The notes under the pieces are model-generated. The model was not told where the DNA came from and made no database searches. It saw nothing but the letters and a program-made list of their open reading frames with translations. Position numbers and translations under genes: made by a program. Source: Cervus elaphus (Eukaryota; Chordata; Mammalia; Artiodactyla; Cervidae). Taken from it: a stretch of 64,000 nt of DNA. Position 1 is the stretch's first letter, and the number at the start of each line of letters is the position of its first letter. Positions 1 through 11,554 of the stretch are shown here, one piece after another. The stretch spans positions 132,256,155 to 132,320,154 of the forward strand of contig NC_057848.1 in the NCBI RefSeq assembly GCF_910594005.1. Reading direction: 5' to 3'.

Positions 1-1706
1 ATCTAGAGTAGAGGTTACACTCTTAAAAATACAATATTAAAAAAAAAGAAAAACACAAAAAGTATAAGCAATATATATGAAGTTCACTTTAAAAATAGGG
101 TCCTTTTTGTTTTTTGCAAGGTAATAGTGGGTTATAAAAATGAAAATTAAAGTAGTAATAGAGGACTTAAAAAAAGAAGAAAAAATGTTTAATTAAAAAA
201 ATAATAGTAATAGTAAAAATATATCTAGGAATTTCTCTGGAGCTGTTGCGGGCAGTGTGGATTCAGTTCAGTTTCAGATAGTTCCTTGTTCCAGCTTATA
301 CTTTTCAATATATATAGGCCCCTTCCAGTGTAGTCAGTGTTAACTACAGGGATTTTAATCTGTTGTACTTGTTACATCTAAGGTGGTTCCCTTTGTTTAT
401 TTGGCTTCTGTTTCAGGTCTCTACAGTGTCTAATTTCTGCCCTGACACAGGGGGGCAGAAGTGGTTGCTTGTTTAGGTTCGCTTGTTCAGTCGTGCTGTG
501 GGGAGGGAGGAACACTACAAATATCACTGGCGTGTGTGGGGAGTACTCGCAGTGTTCCGGCCACACTGGGTTTGCCCCCATTCATGGCGTGTGTGTTTTC
601 CCTGTCTACACTGCTCAGGGTTCAGGTTGCTTTACAGGGAGCGGGCTGGAGTTGTGTGCACTTCCCACATCTAAACTGCTCAGGTTCAGGTTCTCGGGTA
701 CTTCACAAAGGCGCAGACTCAGTTGGGCCTGCATCTTGTGCCTTCCCCGGTTCGAGCAGCTCAGGCAACCAGGTGCTTGACGAGCGCACTCTTCAGGTGC
801 AGTGCGACTTCTCCCCTCCCCGGTCCCAGCCTCACTTTCCCAGCGCGCCCGGTCCGGTGCACCTTGTGTCTCTTCTGGGGAGCTGATCTCTGGCTGTGAC
901 CCTCCCGGCGGATGTCAACCATCCAGAATCTCAGGAAGTCTTTGGTTAGAAACTGGAAGCCTGTTTGCAGTTTGGTAGGGGATGCCCTCTCTGGGGCCGA
1001 GCTTGCCCCTTTCCGGCTCTGGCTGGCGCCCACCTCCCCCCTGCCTCTGGCAGGGGATGGACCAGTCCGCAGCCGGCTAGCTCTTCTCTGGTATTGCTTA
1101 GTCCTTTGTTCTGTGAATGGGCTGGCAGTGCTTTGCATTAGGGCTTTTCGCAGGTTAATTCTCTCTCTCTCTCTTGCTATCCCACAGTTTAGGTTGCTGT
1201 CTCATGTTAGCTCCCTCAGATTGCCCTCAGGGCATTCAGGCCCGGTCCTTACCCTAAGCAATGCCGCCCGCTCCTCTCTGTTCAGCCCCCACTTTCTGGT
1301 GGCTGATGAGAGCGTCTGGGGTACTTTTCTGCTGGGAGTTGCTTTTAGGCATGTAATCTGTGATTTTATTTATTTTTTCTCTCAGTTAGGTTGCCCTCCA
1401 AGATTCGAAAACTTCCCCCAGATCCTGCAGTGAGAGGGTTTCCTGGTATTTGGAAACTTCCTCTATTAAGACTCCCTTCCCCGGAAGGATCTCCATCCCT
1501 AACTCTTTTGTCTCTCTTTTTATCTTTTATATTTTTGTCCTACCTCCTTTCGAAGACAATGGGCTGCTTTTCTGGGTGCCTGATGTCCTCTGCTAGCATT
1601 CAGAAGTTGTTTTGTGGAGTTTGCTCAGCGTTCAAATGTTCTTTCAATGAATTTGTGGGGGAGAAAGTGGTCTCCCCATCCTATTCCTCTGCCATCTTAG
1701 CTCCTC
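1..1706 (-). mobile_element. Bovine L1 5' UTR (runs off left edge)
   Basis: The first base of the element is near 1706, where the minus strand reads GGAGCTAAGATGGCAGAGG, the typical start of an L1 5' UTR. The rest, down to the window edge, is non-coding, with an AT-rich part (1-230) and a CpG-rich part (about 540-1060). No ORF1 is reached, so the coding part lies left of the window. Retained CpGs suggest a fairly young copy. The plus strand, antisense to the element, has long open frames at 461-886 and 912-1433 that match nothing I know. Assigned from recalled bovine L1 structure. Confidence 0.75.
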
Positions 1707-1715
1707 TCTCTCAAG

Positions 1716-1840
1716 CATCTTTTAATTTCATTGCTGCAGTCAACTTTCTCAGTGATTTTGGAGCCCAATAAAATAAAATCTATCACTGTTTCCATATATT
1801 TGCCATGAAGTGATGGGACTGGAGGACATGATCTTAGATT
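1716..1840 (-). mobile_element. BovB LINE fragment
   Basis: This piece aligns with 56389-56515 of the long BovB in this window (shared stretches GTGATTTTGGAGCCCA and CATGAAGTGATGGGAC). It is internal BovB sequence next to the L1 5' end, so the L1 may have landed in a BovB whose other part lies outside the window. Confidence 0.75.
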
Positions 1841-1968
1841 TGCCTTATCTGAAAACTTTGAGAGACAGGAATGCCTGGGCGTTTATGTCCCTCCATCCCC
1901 GTGCCTCCTGATGCCCCACTATGGCTCATAGTCAATGGTTGACTGGTACAGGAATGGAAAAGTCCAAA

Positions 1969-2061
1969 GGCTTCCCTGGTGGTCCAGTGGTTAAGACTCT
2001 GAGCTTCCAGTGCAGTGGGAGTGGGTTTGATCCCTGTTCAGAGAACTAAGATCCCACATGG
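1969..2061 (+). mobile_element. CHR-type tRNA-derived SINE, 5' part
   Basis: It starts GGCTTCCCTGGTGGTCCAGT and carries a tRNA-like B box (GGGTTTGATCCCTG) followed by AACTAAGATCCCACATG. The 3' part is missing. A perfect 10-bp stem with a 5-base loop (2060-2084) follows at its end. Confidence 0.8.
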
Positions 2062-2084
2062 AATCCCACACTTGGTGGGATTCC

Positions 2085-2964
2085 AACTCTGCTCTGCTTT
2101 CCTTACTCCCTGCCTGCTTTCTGCTAGGAACACCTATTTTCTTAATAAGTCACTCACACATGAATCTTCAACTCAGGATCTGCTTCTGAGGACAAGATCA
2201 GCACCTGAGGATGCATTATTGAAGTTGCCTCTGTAGGGAATAGTAGCATTGTTATGCCATAGCTTCATAAGAAGCATGGAGGAAAAAAATGAAGATGGCA
2301 TGCCTTATTTCATCTACCTGACAATTCATAACAAGGCTTCACACTTTGTCCTTCTAAGGATATGAAAATTCAAAAAAATAATCAAAGCATAATGGGAAAT
2401 ACCAGTCTTTCACAAAGCTTATTATGTCTGTATTTTAAACATTACTAATAAAGAGAAGATGAGACATTTCATTCACCATTGTCTTGGTGTCTGTTTTCTG
2501 CTTCAAGATTTTGGTGAAAACAGCATTTGATTTACATGATAATAAAAAACAGTGTATAAAAGCTTAGCATCTCAATTTCCCCAACCCTTTCTGCATATAT
2601 GATATTACACAAGGTACTGCTAAGTGAAAGAGTAACAGGAATAATAAACTATCATTTTATAAATTTTAGTGAGGTGTTTTTAACATACTTTCCAGAAACT
2701 AGAAAGTGAATGAATGAATTGACTGGGGCAACAAATCTATTTGTGAATCATATGATTTCTAATTCTTTCTTCTGAAGCAGACCTCATTAGATTAACAATT
2801 GATTCATCATTAAAAATGATTTCTGGTGATATAACTACTATTTGACTTTTAGCATATAGTTGGGAGTGGAGTGGCATAAATGATTTCCATTTGTTTATTT
2901 ATCTTGGTGAACAAGGTTTTTCAATTTTCACATGTATAAACATAATGCAAATTTGCTGTAACCT
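2085..2964. other. AT-rich stretch, no gene seen
   Basis: No repeat family or coding signal was recognised. Frames are short and codon use looks random. Confidence 0.5.
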
Positions 2965-2978
2965 TTTAAGAATATCAG

Positions 2979-3190
2979 GCTTCCCTGGTGGCTCAGTTGT
3001 AAAGAATCTGCCTGCAATGCAGGAAACACAAAAGATGCTGGTTCGGTCCTTGGGTCGGGAAGATCCCCTGGAGAAGGGAATGGCAACCCACTCCAGTATT
3101 CTTGCCTGGAGAATCCCATGGACAGAGGAGCCTGGTGGGCTACAGTCCATGGGGTCTCAAAACAGTTGGACATGACTGAGTGACTAATAC
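2979..3190 (+). mobile_element. Bov-tA SINE, full length, with target duplication
   Basis: A tRNA-derived head (GGCTTCCCTGGTGGCTCAG) is followed by the BovA body (GGCAACCCACTCCAGTATTC) and the tail CTGAGTGACTAATAC. A 14-bp perfect target duplication, TTTAAGAATATCAG, flanks it at 2965-2978 and 3191-3204. Confidence 0.97.
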
Positions 3191-3204
3191 TTTAAGAATA
3201 TCAG

Positions 3205-4730
3205 ATATGTTATTTGGTTAATCTCATGAAAGTTTCTGTGCCTAGGTCTGGGTCACTCTGCAGAGACTGTAGTGAATACTGTCCCTCTGCCAGACATTTT
3301 GTTTGTCTATTATGTTTCTCTTTTCCTTACTATTAGACAAGAAGGTACAACTTGGGTTGTATTTCTACTCCTTCTGGGCCACAGGGAGGCTGGGGACTTG
3401 TTCACTAATTAAAAAAAAAATGGCAGAAAGTCATTTTCGAACATTCTTTCTTCAGACAAAACAGTATTAGGTTTGCCACTTTGAAATGACTTGGCAAGTT
3501 GCTTTCAATTCAGAGCCATGGTGTTCACTATATAATTAGAGTGTCCTTAGGCACCTGTGAAAATTTAGTAATGCAGATATTTTCTTGATGGATTTTGAGT
3601 ATCGGACACTCTTAGTATCTTCAATGACACATTTCCTAGGAAAGTAGTCGTCAAACAACACACTATCCATAATAACCAGCACTTCATTAATAGACTTTCA
3701 TTCAAATTTGGAGTTGGGATTTTCCAAGACTAACTGAACTTTGCTTATTCTTTTTATTATACTTCACAAATGAGAGCTCATCAATATAATCATTGTATTC
3801 ATTGTACTTGTTAGTATCTTAACAAGATAATATTATAATATCTTAACATTATTAAGGCTGGAGAAAACAGTGAGAAGCGCCTGTTCCAGTAAATTTTGCT
3901 TTTGAGATGATCTTGCAATCACAGCCAAGAAAATGTGAGAGTTAAGTTGATGGAGAACGAAACTGATTTTAAGTGCCCCTGAGAGAATGAAGAAGAGAGA
4001 AGGAGGAAAAAAATAATCATGCCACGTTTGACTCTGGAAAATAAACAGCTTCATCATATATCAGTGCCTAAAATATATATGAGTGAACATTAGAATTGCA
4101 AATGAATTAGGGGAGGGAAGAACTCTGTCTGCTTTTACATAATTTTGTTTTGCTTTGGGCGAGGAGATGTATTTTCCTACTAGAAACTAAGAATGAATTC
4201 CTAACTTCAGGCGGAGGCATGGGCAAGAATTACCCTATTTCATGTGGTGATTAGAAAATGGATGTTGTGTTGAAGATCCATTTCTTTTAAAATCATATGA
4301 GTGAAATCTAATGAACCTGATTAATTAGAAAAAGAAAGAGCACTCGTGGCAGAAAAAATCTTACCACAAATATATGGTTAATTATTGAAGTGTGATACCT
4401 TGTGTATAAGTATGTCCAGGCCCCAGTCCTTTGGTTTTATATTCAGATAAGGAGCCAGGTCCTGCCTGACTAAATGATCAAGTCTTGGTTGGATTTTAAG
4501 TGCCCCAGAGAGAACGAACAACGATCACTGACTCCCTATGTCATGTTGCCTCCAAAGTGCTGATTGTTACTTTTTAAACAGAAACTTCAAGGTGGATTTC
4601 CACCTTGATTATTATTACTAGGTTTTGGAATTTTTCTGCCTAGTGTTACTTTGAATGCAAGCATGATGTTTCTCTTCATCTATCCACTCAGAAGACTATA
4701 ATGGGAGTTAGATGGAGGCAAGCCTGAGAG
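3205..4730. other. Unassigned, mostly unique sequence
   Basis: About 1.5 kb without a recognisable repeat, apart from an A10 run near 3411. No exon-like frame. It could be ordinary single-copy DNA or very old repeat. Confidence 0.5.
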
Positions 4731-4732
4731 TA

Positions 4733-4840
4733 CAGCCCAGCTCTTCCAAATATGTGACCTCAAACAAGTTATCCTAAGACTTGGGGCTTGAACTTGGAGC
4801 ATTCCTACAATTCACAGGATGTAATGTTTTTATTGACCCC
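4733..4840 (+). repeat. Possible MIR fragment
   Basis: The order of a MIR core is faintly visible (CCAAATATGTGACCTCAAAC, then a degenerate AAGTTATCC). Weak. Confidence 0.3.
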
Positions 4841-4852
4841 CAATGTATCCAA

Positions 4853-4971
4853 CTTAATGGACATGAGTCTGAGCAAGCTCCAGGAGTTGGTGATAGACAG
4901 GGAAGCCTGACATGCTGCAGTCCATGGGGTCACAAAGAGTCGGACACAACTGAGTGACTGAACTGAACTGA
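4853..4971 (+). mobile_element. BovB 3' end, strongly 5'-truncated
   Basis: About 119 bp: GGACATGAGTCTGAGCAAGC through GTCGGACACAACTGAGTGAC to the tail ACTGAACTGAACTGAG. No clear target duplication. Confidence 0.9.
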
Positions 4972-5013
4972 GTGTACTTGTTCTGTAAGATGTAGAGGAG
5001 AGCTCGTGGTTTC

Positions 5014-5031
5014 TTTTTTTTTTTTTTTTTT
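5014..5031. repeat. Poly-T run, T18
   Basis: Homopolymer T tract with no recognisable retroposon attached. Confidence 0.9.
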
Positions 5032-5261
5032 AACAGATGGCACACATCCAGGGACTTAGGAAAGCAAGGTATGTATGTTCATAATTAAACCCTCTTTGCA
5101 TGGCTGACTAAAGCAGGTCGAGGGCAGTGTGGCACCTCTCCCTGTGCTCTGGTCATTCAGCTTTAGCTGCCTCATAGCAGGATGAGCCCACACGCTATAG
5201 AGTCCAGGATCATCTGTATTGTAACACAAAATGTGTGTTACATAGTGACAAGCTTGTAATT

Positions 5262-5281
5262 GTCACTTGAATTCAAGTGAC
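5262..5281. repeat. Perfect 20-bp palindrome
   Basis: GTCACTTGAATTCAAGTGAC equals its own reverse complement, centred on an EcoRI site. It sits in otherwise unassigned sequence (5032-5807). Confidence 0.95.
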
Positions 5282-5576
5282 TTGAATTATCACAGAATCG
5301 TGGCTTCTCAAAGGCCTGACCTAAGCCAGGTCAGAGAAACAAAGCCCCTTGAATAATGGGACTAGTGGGTCTCTTGAAAGAAGAATCCTGGTGACATGGC
5401 CATAAGCTTCTGCTGTAAATATGCCTTTAAACTTCTTCCCAAAGTCTTAGAGCCATTTCTCAGAGTGAAAATGGAATGGGGAATGGGAAAGAGCCGTATC
5501 AAGGGTAATCAGACAGAGGCTCAGTGCTAACCCTGGAGTTCTCAAATGCTGTTATGGGCCACAGAGTGGTGGTCAG

Positions 5577-5633
5577 GAAGGTTAGGTGTTTAGGTGAGGT
5601 GTTAGAGGTTAGGTGGTTAGAGGTTAGGTGACT
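5577..5633. repeat. Short tandem repeat based on GGTTAGGTG
   Basis: Imperfect repeats of GGTTAGGTG/AGGTGTTAGA units over about 57 bp, telling of local slippage. No gene context. Confidence 0.85.
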
Positions 5634-5807
5634 AGTAGAGTTTTAGGCAAAGACTGTGATCATTTCCCTGGTGTTGGAATCCTGGCTAGGATAGACATAC
5701 TGAACATCTGGCAGAATCTGTACATTGGCTCCTGGGATCATATGGTGACAGCCATTCCTATTATAATGGCCTAGTGAGAACCTCTGGAATTTCCTTTCCC
5801 TACCAGG

Positions 5808-6002
5808 ATAGGTGGCTCAGATGGTAAAGAATCTGCCTGTAATGCAGGAGACCCAGGTTCGATCCCTGGGTCAGGAGGATCCCCTGGAGAACCAAATGGC
5901 AACCCACTCCAGTATTCTTGCCTGTAGAATTCCATGGCCAGAGGGGCCTGACGGGCTACAGTCCCTTGGGTCGAAGAGTTTGACATGACACAAGCACACA
6001 CA
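5808..6002 (+). mobile_element. Bov-tA SINE
   Basis: Starts GGTGGCTCAGATGGTAAAG; has the B box GGTTCGATCCCTGGG and the body GGCAACCCACTCCAGTATTC. The head is a few bases short, and the tail is diverged. Confidence 0.93.
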
Positions 6003-6887
6003 ACAGAATAATAAGTCAAAAGCAGTATTCCTTTCCTATGGTAACTGCCAATACTGGTGTCATCATGAAAAATTTGAAAGATGATGGGAAAGAAGATTTC
6101 TATTACATTCCCACTTATACACAGAAGGTATCGAAGTCTTGGAGAATGGCCATGGATCATCACATAGCTAACTGGTCATTGATTCTCATTTCAGCAAGTG
6201 CTCTGTATGTGGCCTCTTCTCTAGACTAGTCAACACACAGCTCTGGGAACCTACCTGGGCAGTAGAAGCTTCTTCCTGATGTCTAGAGAACATCCACCTT
6301 CCCCTTTCTGCCCCTCCGTCTACTCAATACTTTTGTGGCTTAATTCCAGGTATGAAATCTCTCTTCTTCTTGAAACACCTCAGAGTGGTGTTACAGGTTG
6401 AATTCCCTGGGAAGTAGGCTAAAACCGAGATTAACATGCAGGGTAATTATTATATGCAGGGAAGGATGAAAGCAGGACTGGGCAGAGGGAGAAGTTAGGC
6501 TGTAATGCAATCTCAACCAAAGCCCTTATACTCCTATGTTGATGAGTTATTGAGTGGGTAGTAGGGGATGACCTTAGATAAGGGGACTTTTTTTCAACAA
6601 ACAAATCCTTGTTGGAGCTGAAAGCAGGGAATTATCTACATCAACATGCCCAGCATCTGGGGATAAACTGATAAAGTGCTTAGTCTTCAAGTGGGATCTG
6701 GGTTATGCACAAATCACAACATCCACTAAAGGTGGGAAGTGGAAGGGAGGAATGAAGATGTTAGAGAGAATGAAATAGCACAGATGCTGGTGAGTTGATG
6801 GTCCAGCCTAGGGTCAGAAACTCTTAAGTGATTGGAAGAGACTCTACCAGCGTCCACGTTGGCCAATTCCAAGGCATAAGGGGTATA
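6003..6887. other. Unassigned sequence
   Basis: No repeat family or conserved coding frame was recognised in about 0.9 kb. Confidence 0.45.
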
Positions 6888-6994
6888 AGGCTCAATAGTT
6901 GTGGCACACTGGCTTAGTTGTTCCATGGCATGTAGGATCTTCCTGGATCACGGATCAAACCCATGTTTCCTGCATTGGCAGGTGGATTCTTTGG
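6888..6994 (-). mobile_element. CHR-type SINE fragment
   Basis: Reads, as the complement of a CHR SINE, CTCAATAGTTGTGGCACAC through CTGCATTGGCAGGTGGATTC. The tRNA head expected to follow is replaced by the Bov-tA at 6995. Confidence 0.8.
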
Positions 6995-7195
6995 ACTTCC
7001 CAGGTGGCTCAGTGGTAAAGAATTCACCTGCCAATGCAGGAGATGAAAGAGATGTGGGTTCAATCCCTAGGTCAGGAAAATCCCCTGGAGTAGGAAATGG
7101 CAACCCACTCCAGTATATGCCGTGGACAGAGGAGCCTGGTGGGTTGCAGTCCATGGGGTTGCAGAGTCAGACACAACTGAGTTTGCACACACTTT
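6995..7195 (+). mobile_element. Bov-tA SINE inserted in or beside the CHR SINE
   Basis: ACTTCCCAGGTGGCTCAGTG head, a variant middle (GATGAAAGAGATGTGGGTTC) and a body with a short internal deletion around 7114 (the CTTGCCTGGAGAAT block is reduced). Confidence 0.93.
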
Positions 7196-8164
7196 CTAAG
7201 GAGTATTACACCACTCAAATGATTGGGTCTTTGTATTTCTCTGCTGTGCAAATTCATATAATCCCTAGCCACACAATAAATAGAGTAGTATTTATGCCCA
7301 CACTTGTTACACATTTGTTATAAACTATATGATTGCATTGTGTTCTCTGTTTCCCAAACTATTTCAGAGGAAAAGCTTCCAAAACAACTCCTTATGGCTA
7401 TAAAGAACACCTCCTTTGCAATTGCACTTGTCAAAACAACCTGTCCCACAGCCTTTTCCTGACCCTGGGTCTTCAGCTTTGCAGGAGAGGAAATGAGAGC
7501 TAATGAGAGAGAGCAGAGAAGTGGAGTTCAGAAAAACAGCCGAAGAGATGCCTTGAAGACTTCTTGAAAGCAAGCTTGACCATTTTGCCCTCTTTCTTAA
7601 AAACGCATGGAAATGATCCAATTAGTTGGAAAGCTGACTTTTTTCTTCCCCTGCTTTTGTAAGAAGATGGACAGTGAGAAAACACTCGCTGGAGTCTTTG
7701 GAGCTGAATATAAAGAGAATCTCTAGGAAAGAGGGCGATAATGTTATGGATGATAGGAGGTAAGGGCATGAGGTATTTATCAGGAGTGTTGCAGCAGATT
7801 TCTATGATGCAGTAGGGGAAATTTATGAACAAGTGACTGGGAGAAAGAAAAACTCAGCATGAAGAATGCTATCATTTGCTGGTGCCTGAGCTGACAGGGG
7901 AGTGGAGGAAGAGAAATAGCATATGTGTAGAGTTTGTGTGAGACATGGTGCCTCAGAGCCAGAGTGCTGGCTATTTCCCATGACATCATTCCATGGGCCC
8001 TAGGAAAGTCTCTCCTACCGCTCTCCTTGTTGCTCCCCAAGTGTTTTTGAAATATCACCATTAGAAATTACTTTCATATGTGTTCTTTTCCCTGTATTTG
8101 TACTTTGAAGTTTATAGCATGTCACATGAACTTGGGTCTGTTGTTGTACTCCGTAAACGCTTTC
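7196..8164. other. Unassigned sequence
   Basis: No recognisable repeat or exon. Slightly higher GC than neighbours at 7400-8060, but no frame with protein-like composition. Confidence 0.45.
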
Positions 8165-8166
8165 TA

Positions 8167-8236
8167 TTGGGTTGGCCAAAAACTTCATTCGGGTCCAGAG
8201 CGCCAAAACCTGAACGATCTTTTTTGGCCAACCCAG
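8167..8236. mobile_element. Mariner-derived MITE
   Basis: Terminal inverted repeats TTGGGTTGGCCAAAAA and TTTTTTGGCCAACCCAG are flanked by TA duplications (8165-8166, 8237-8238). The centre (GTCCAGAGCGCCAAAACC) differs from the usual palindromic core. No transposase. Confidence 0.92.
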
Positions 8237-8324
8237 TATTTTTAAAATGTGAATCCTCTTAGGAGTGGAAATGTGGCATTTCACATTTAGTGGGGAATTA
8301 CTGTCTGTGATATATACTTTCCTT

Positions 8325-8514
8325 AAAGAATCCATGTGTGATACAGGAGACTTGGGTTCAAGCCCTGGGTCAGGAAGATCCCCTGGAAAAGGGAATGGCT
8401 ACCCACTCCAGTATTCTTGCCTGGAGAATTCCATGGACAGAGGAGCCTGGCAGGCTAGCGTCTATGGGGTCCCAAGAATCAGACACAGCTTATCGACTAA
8501 ACCACCACCACCAC
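8325..8514 (+). mobile_element. Bov-tA SINE, 5'-truncated
   Basis: Begins inside the tRNA-derived head (TAAAGAATCC), then CCCTGGGTCAGGAAGATCCC and the full body. Ends in an A-rich/CCACCACCACC tail. Confidence 0.92.
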
Positions 8515-8879
8515 AGCTATTCAGAAACACAGGGCATGCATCTGAGATGTGGGACATTAGGAAGAAGGATGTCAAAAAGAAGGAAAAGCCCACCAATAAT
8601 CTCAAAAGATCTGCACTTCCTATTTTCTAATGCAGCTTCAGGCCATGGGAAAATTGTGCAGTGGAGTCAATGTTGTGGGTTCAAGTCCCTTCCTGAACTT
8701 ATTTTTTATAGCTAAGTGTTATAATATTTATAAGAATGAATTGCAGTTTGAAATTTATAATATTTTAACCATACAGCTATAAATCACAAGTTAAAAGATG
8801 TTTGTAGAAAACCTCTTTCTCTTTATTTCATGGTACTAATAGAGCAACTGCTTTCATTTTTCTGTATTGCCTTCCAGTA

Positions 8880-9290
8880 TTCATATACATATTTTAAATA
8901 ATTCTGTAGTTATAGAATATTTTTTATTTTGATTTTTCACATAAAAATACCTCTTCCATGTTGTTACACAGTCTTAATAATTATAGCTTTTCATGAATTT
9001 CTTTGTAATTTTTGCACCACAGAGCAGTTTCAAATTTGAAAAGAGAAACGTAGTCACAGGGTTATGAATATTTAGACAGCTTTTGAAATATTACTGGATT
9101 GCTTTCCAAAATGTTTGTGGGAGTTTAAAACCCACCAAACATTTTCACCTCACTTGCTAGCATTGGGTTATCATTTTAAATGATTCTATTATTTTAATGA
9201 TTTAAAATATGATTTTAATGTTTTACTGTGCATTTCTTTGAGGTTTGGCAAGGTTTAATGGATTCCCCATATGTTTGAAATTTTCTCAGA
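8880..9290 (-). mobile_element. Possible old L1M 3' fragment
   Basis: The order of an antisense L1M 3' region is visible but decayed: GGATTGCTTTCCAAAATG, then CACCTCACTTGCTAGCATTG, then a GTGCATTTCTTTGAGG block. Adjacent 8515-8880 and 9300-9560 are AT-rich with nothing recognised. Confidence 0.45.
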
Positions 9291-9561
9291 ATAAAAAGTT
9301 AAAAAATGCATATGTAACAAATTTCCAAGGAATTGCAGGAAGAGTACAAAGATCTCTGTATACCTAATGCACCAATTGGATATTTTCGACACTGCTTTAT
9401 CATTTTCTCTCTCTGTATATTTGTAAGTACTATTTTTCCTGAATCACTCTATAGTATACTGAATACATCTTACACCTTTACGCGTTAACAATATTGTATT
9501 ATGTTACATTTCCTGAACTTGATATTTACACTATTGTTACATACAATAATATCATTTTAAA

Positions 9562-9756
9562 AAATATTCATTTGTTTATTTGGCTGCACTGAGTCTTAGT
9601 TGCAGCACAGGAGATTTTCAGTCTTAGTTGCAGCATGTGGGATCTTTAGTTGAGGCATGAGAACTCAGAGTTGTGGGATGTGGGATCTAGTTCCCTGACC
9701 AGGGATTAAACCTGGGTCTGCTGCATTGGGAGTGTGGAGTCTTAGCCAAAGCTTTT
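9562..9756 (-). mobile_element. CHR-type SINE
   Basis: T-rich start (complement of the tail), GGCTGCACTGAGTCTTAG, CTAGTTCCCTGACCAGGG and the B-box complement GGATTAAACCTGGG. It stops before the terminal ACCAGGGAAGTCC. Confidence 0.88.
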
Positions 9757-9881
9757 ATCTAATCTAAAATTCATATTGCAGTTTTGCAAATTATTTTACT
9801 AATATATTTGAGAACAAAATATATTTCCTGTCCAGGAACCAATCAACGTTTATGCATGTACCTAACTGTTGTGATTCTTTG

Positions 9882-9998
9882 AAGGTGAAAGTGAAGTCAC
9901 TCAGTCGTGTCAGACTCATAGTGACCCCATGGACTGCAGCCTACCAGCTCCTTCGTCCATGGGATTTTCCAGGCAAGAGTACTGGAGTGGGTTGCTGT
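9882..9998 (-). mobile_element. Bov-A body, 5'-truncated SINE
   Basis: AAGTGAAGTCACTCAGTCG at the tail side, through CCATGGGATTTTCCAGGCAA to GGAGTGGGTTGC. The tRNA-derived head is absent. Confidence 0.92.
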
Positions 9999-10461
9999 GC
10001 TTCTTTAGTTTCTTTTAATATAGAACATTTTCTCAGCACTGTTTGTCTTTCACAGCACTGACATTTTCAAAACATACAGGCCAATTATTTTGTGTAATGT
10101 TCAGCAGTGATCTGGTAAATGTTTAACAAATGTCTAGCTGAAAAAAAAATTTTTTGCTGTGTAGCATTTGCCAATTTCTGTGGTGTAAATATTCCCATGG
10201 TAGCTGATGTCAAGGTTCTGATGTGATGTTGCTGAATGGGCTATTGGAGAGAACTGTGCACAGTCAGCTCTCAGGAGCTTTATGCATAAGCCAACTCTAG
10301 CACATCACTGAATGGCCTTCAATTCGAGTTCATCTGCCTTTCTCTCATGAATAGAACTAGTTATGCATCTTTGTCAGGAATGCCAATGAAATAATGGTAC
10401 GTTGTTCTTAGTATATAGTATCAGGAGGCACATGATGTAGACATGTCCCGCCTGTACTTAT

Positions 10462-10672
10462 TTTACTTATTTATTTAAAATATTTATTTTACAATTTTAT
10501 TGTATTATTCATTTGGCCTTACCAGATCTTAGTTGTGGCATGTGGAATCTTTAGGTGTGGCATGCCAACTCTCAACTGCAGTATGTGAGACCTAGTTCCC
10601 TGACCAGAAATGGAACCTGGGCCCCCACATTGGAAGCACAGAATTCTAGTCACTGGACCACCAGGGAAGTCC
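10462..10672 (-). mobile_element. CHR-type SINE
   Basis: ATTTATTT tail complement, then CATTTGGCCTTACCAGATCT, CTAGTTCCCTGACCAG and the terminal GACCACCAGGGAAGTCC. Full length but diverged. Confidence 0.88.
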
Positions 10673-11539
10673 TCCCATCTGTACTTATTTTAGAATGAGA
10701 AAAAATACATATACACTTGCATATGTGTGTGTATGTGTGCAAACAATGTGAATTTATTTCCCCTTCAATATATGAAATGAACAAAAGTGGGAAAACGGGG
10801 ATATTCCAGTTGAAGCAGAGGAAGTCAGATCCTCAAAGTCCCATTACCCCCACACTGACCCTGAGAGGACTCCGAGTTGCACAGTTTGAGAATCACTATC
10901 CTATATGGAAGATGGAGGGTTTATTTTCAAAGGGAACTGGATTTTAATTATTCCTGAAGGTTGTGCAATGTTAATAAAAGGCTTGGTTCACTTATTAATA
11001 TGATGCCTGTCCAGTGTGCCAACCTAAATGCACCAGTGGGATGCACTTCCATCTATATTTATTTAATTCAAATATATTTTAAATTAAATAGATTTGCATA
11101 TCAGAGATTGGTCTCACCTAATTTAATTATCTCATTCTTATTGCTTCAAGAGTGGTAATACTTAGACTTAATTTAGCTTTGTGACAATAAATATGTCACC
11201 TAATTTTCTGGCATCTAATTCTGTCACCTGTGAAAGGAGAAAGATGTTGGACTCACTGATCCTTGGGTCTGTGTGGGAAAGGACCTTAAAATTCCAAATC
11301 AGACTGCCCCCAAAGAGACAGAGATTAGCCTAGGTCACCATAAAATAACTGCAGGATTGTCCTTTGTGCTCTCTGAGTCTCATCTTTCTCGAGGTGAAAA
11401 TCTTGATCTAAGTGGGCTCAAACCAAGGGACAGCACTTCCTTGGCCCTAATCTAGGAAACATCTATGTCTGTTCTTCCCCAAGATTCACAGCACCCTGGG
11501 CACATTTTACCTTCTTCAGGTACCCACGGTTTCTTCTAT
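10673..11539. other. Unassigned sequence
   Basis: Short TG/TATG tract near 10720-10738. A faint MIR-like string lies around 11226-11270 (CACCTGTGAAAGG then TTGGACTCACTGATCC). No exon-like frame. Confidence 0.4.
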
Positions 11540-11554
11540 TACCTAAGGACTTTT

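Noticed and set aside
540..1060. CpG island promoter of a host gene
   Set aside because: It coincides with the L1 5' UTR and has no downstream exon in the window.
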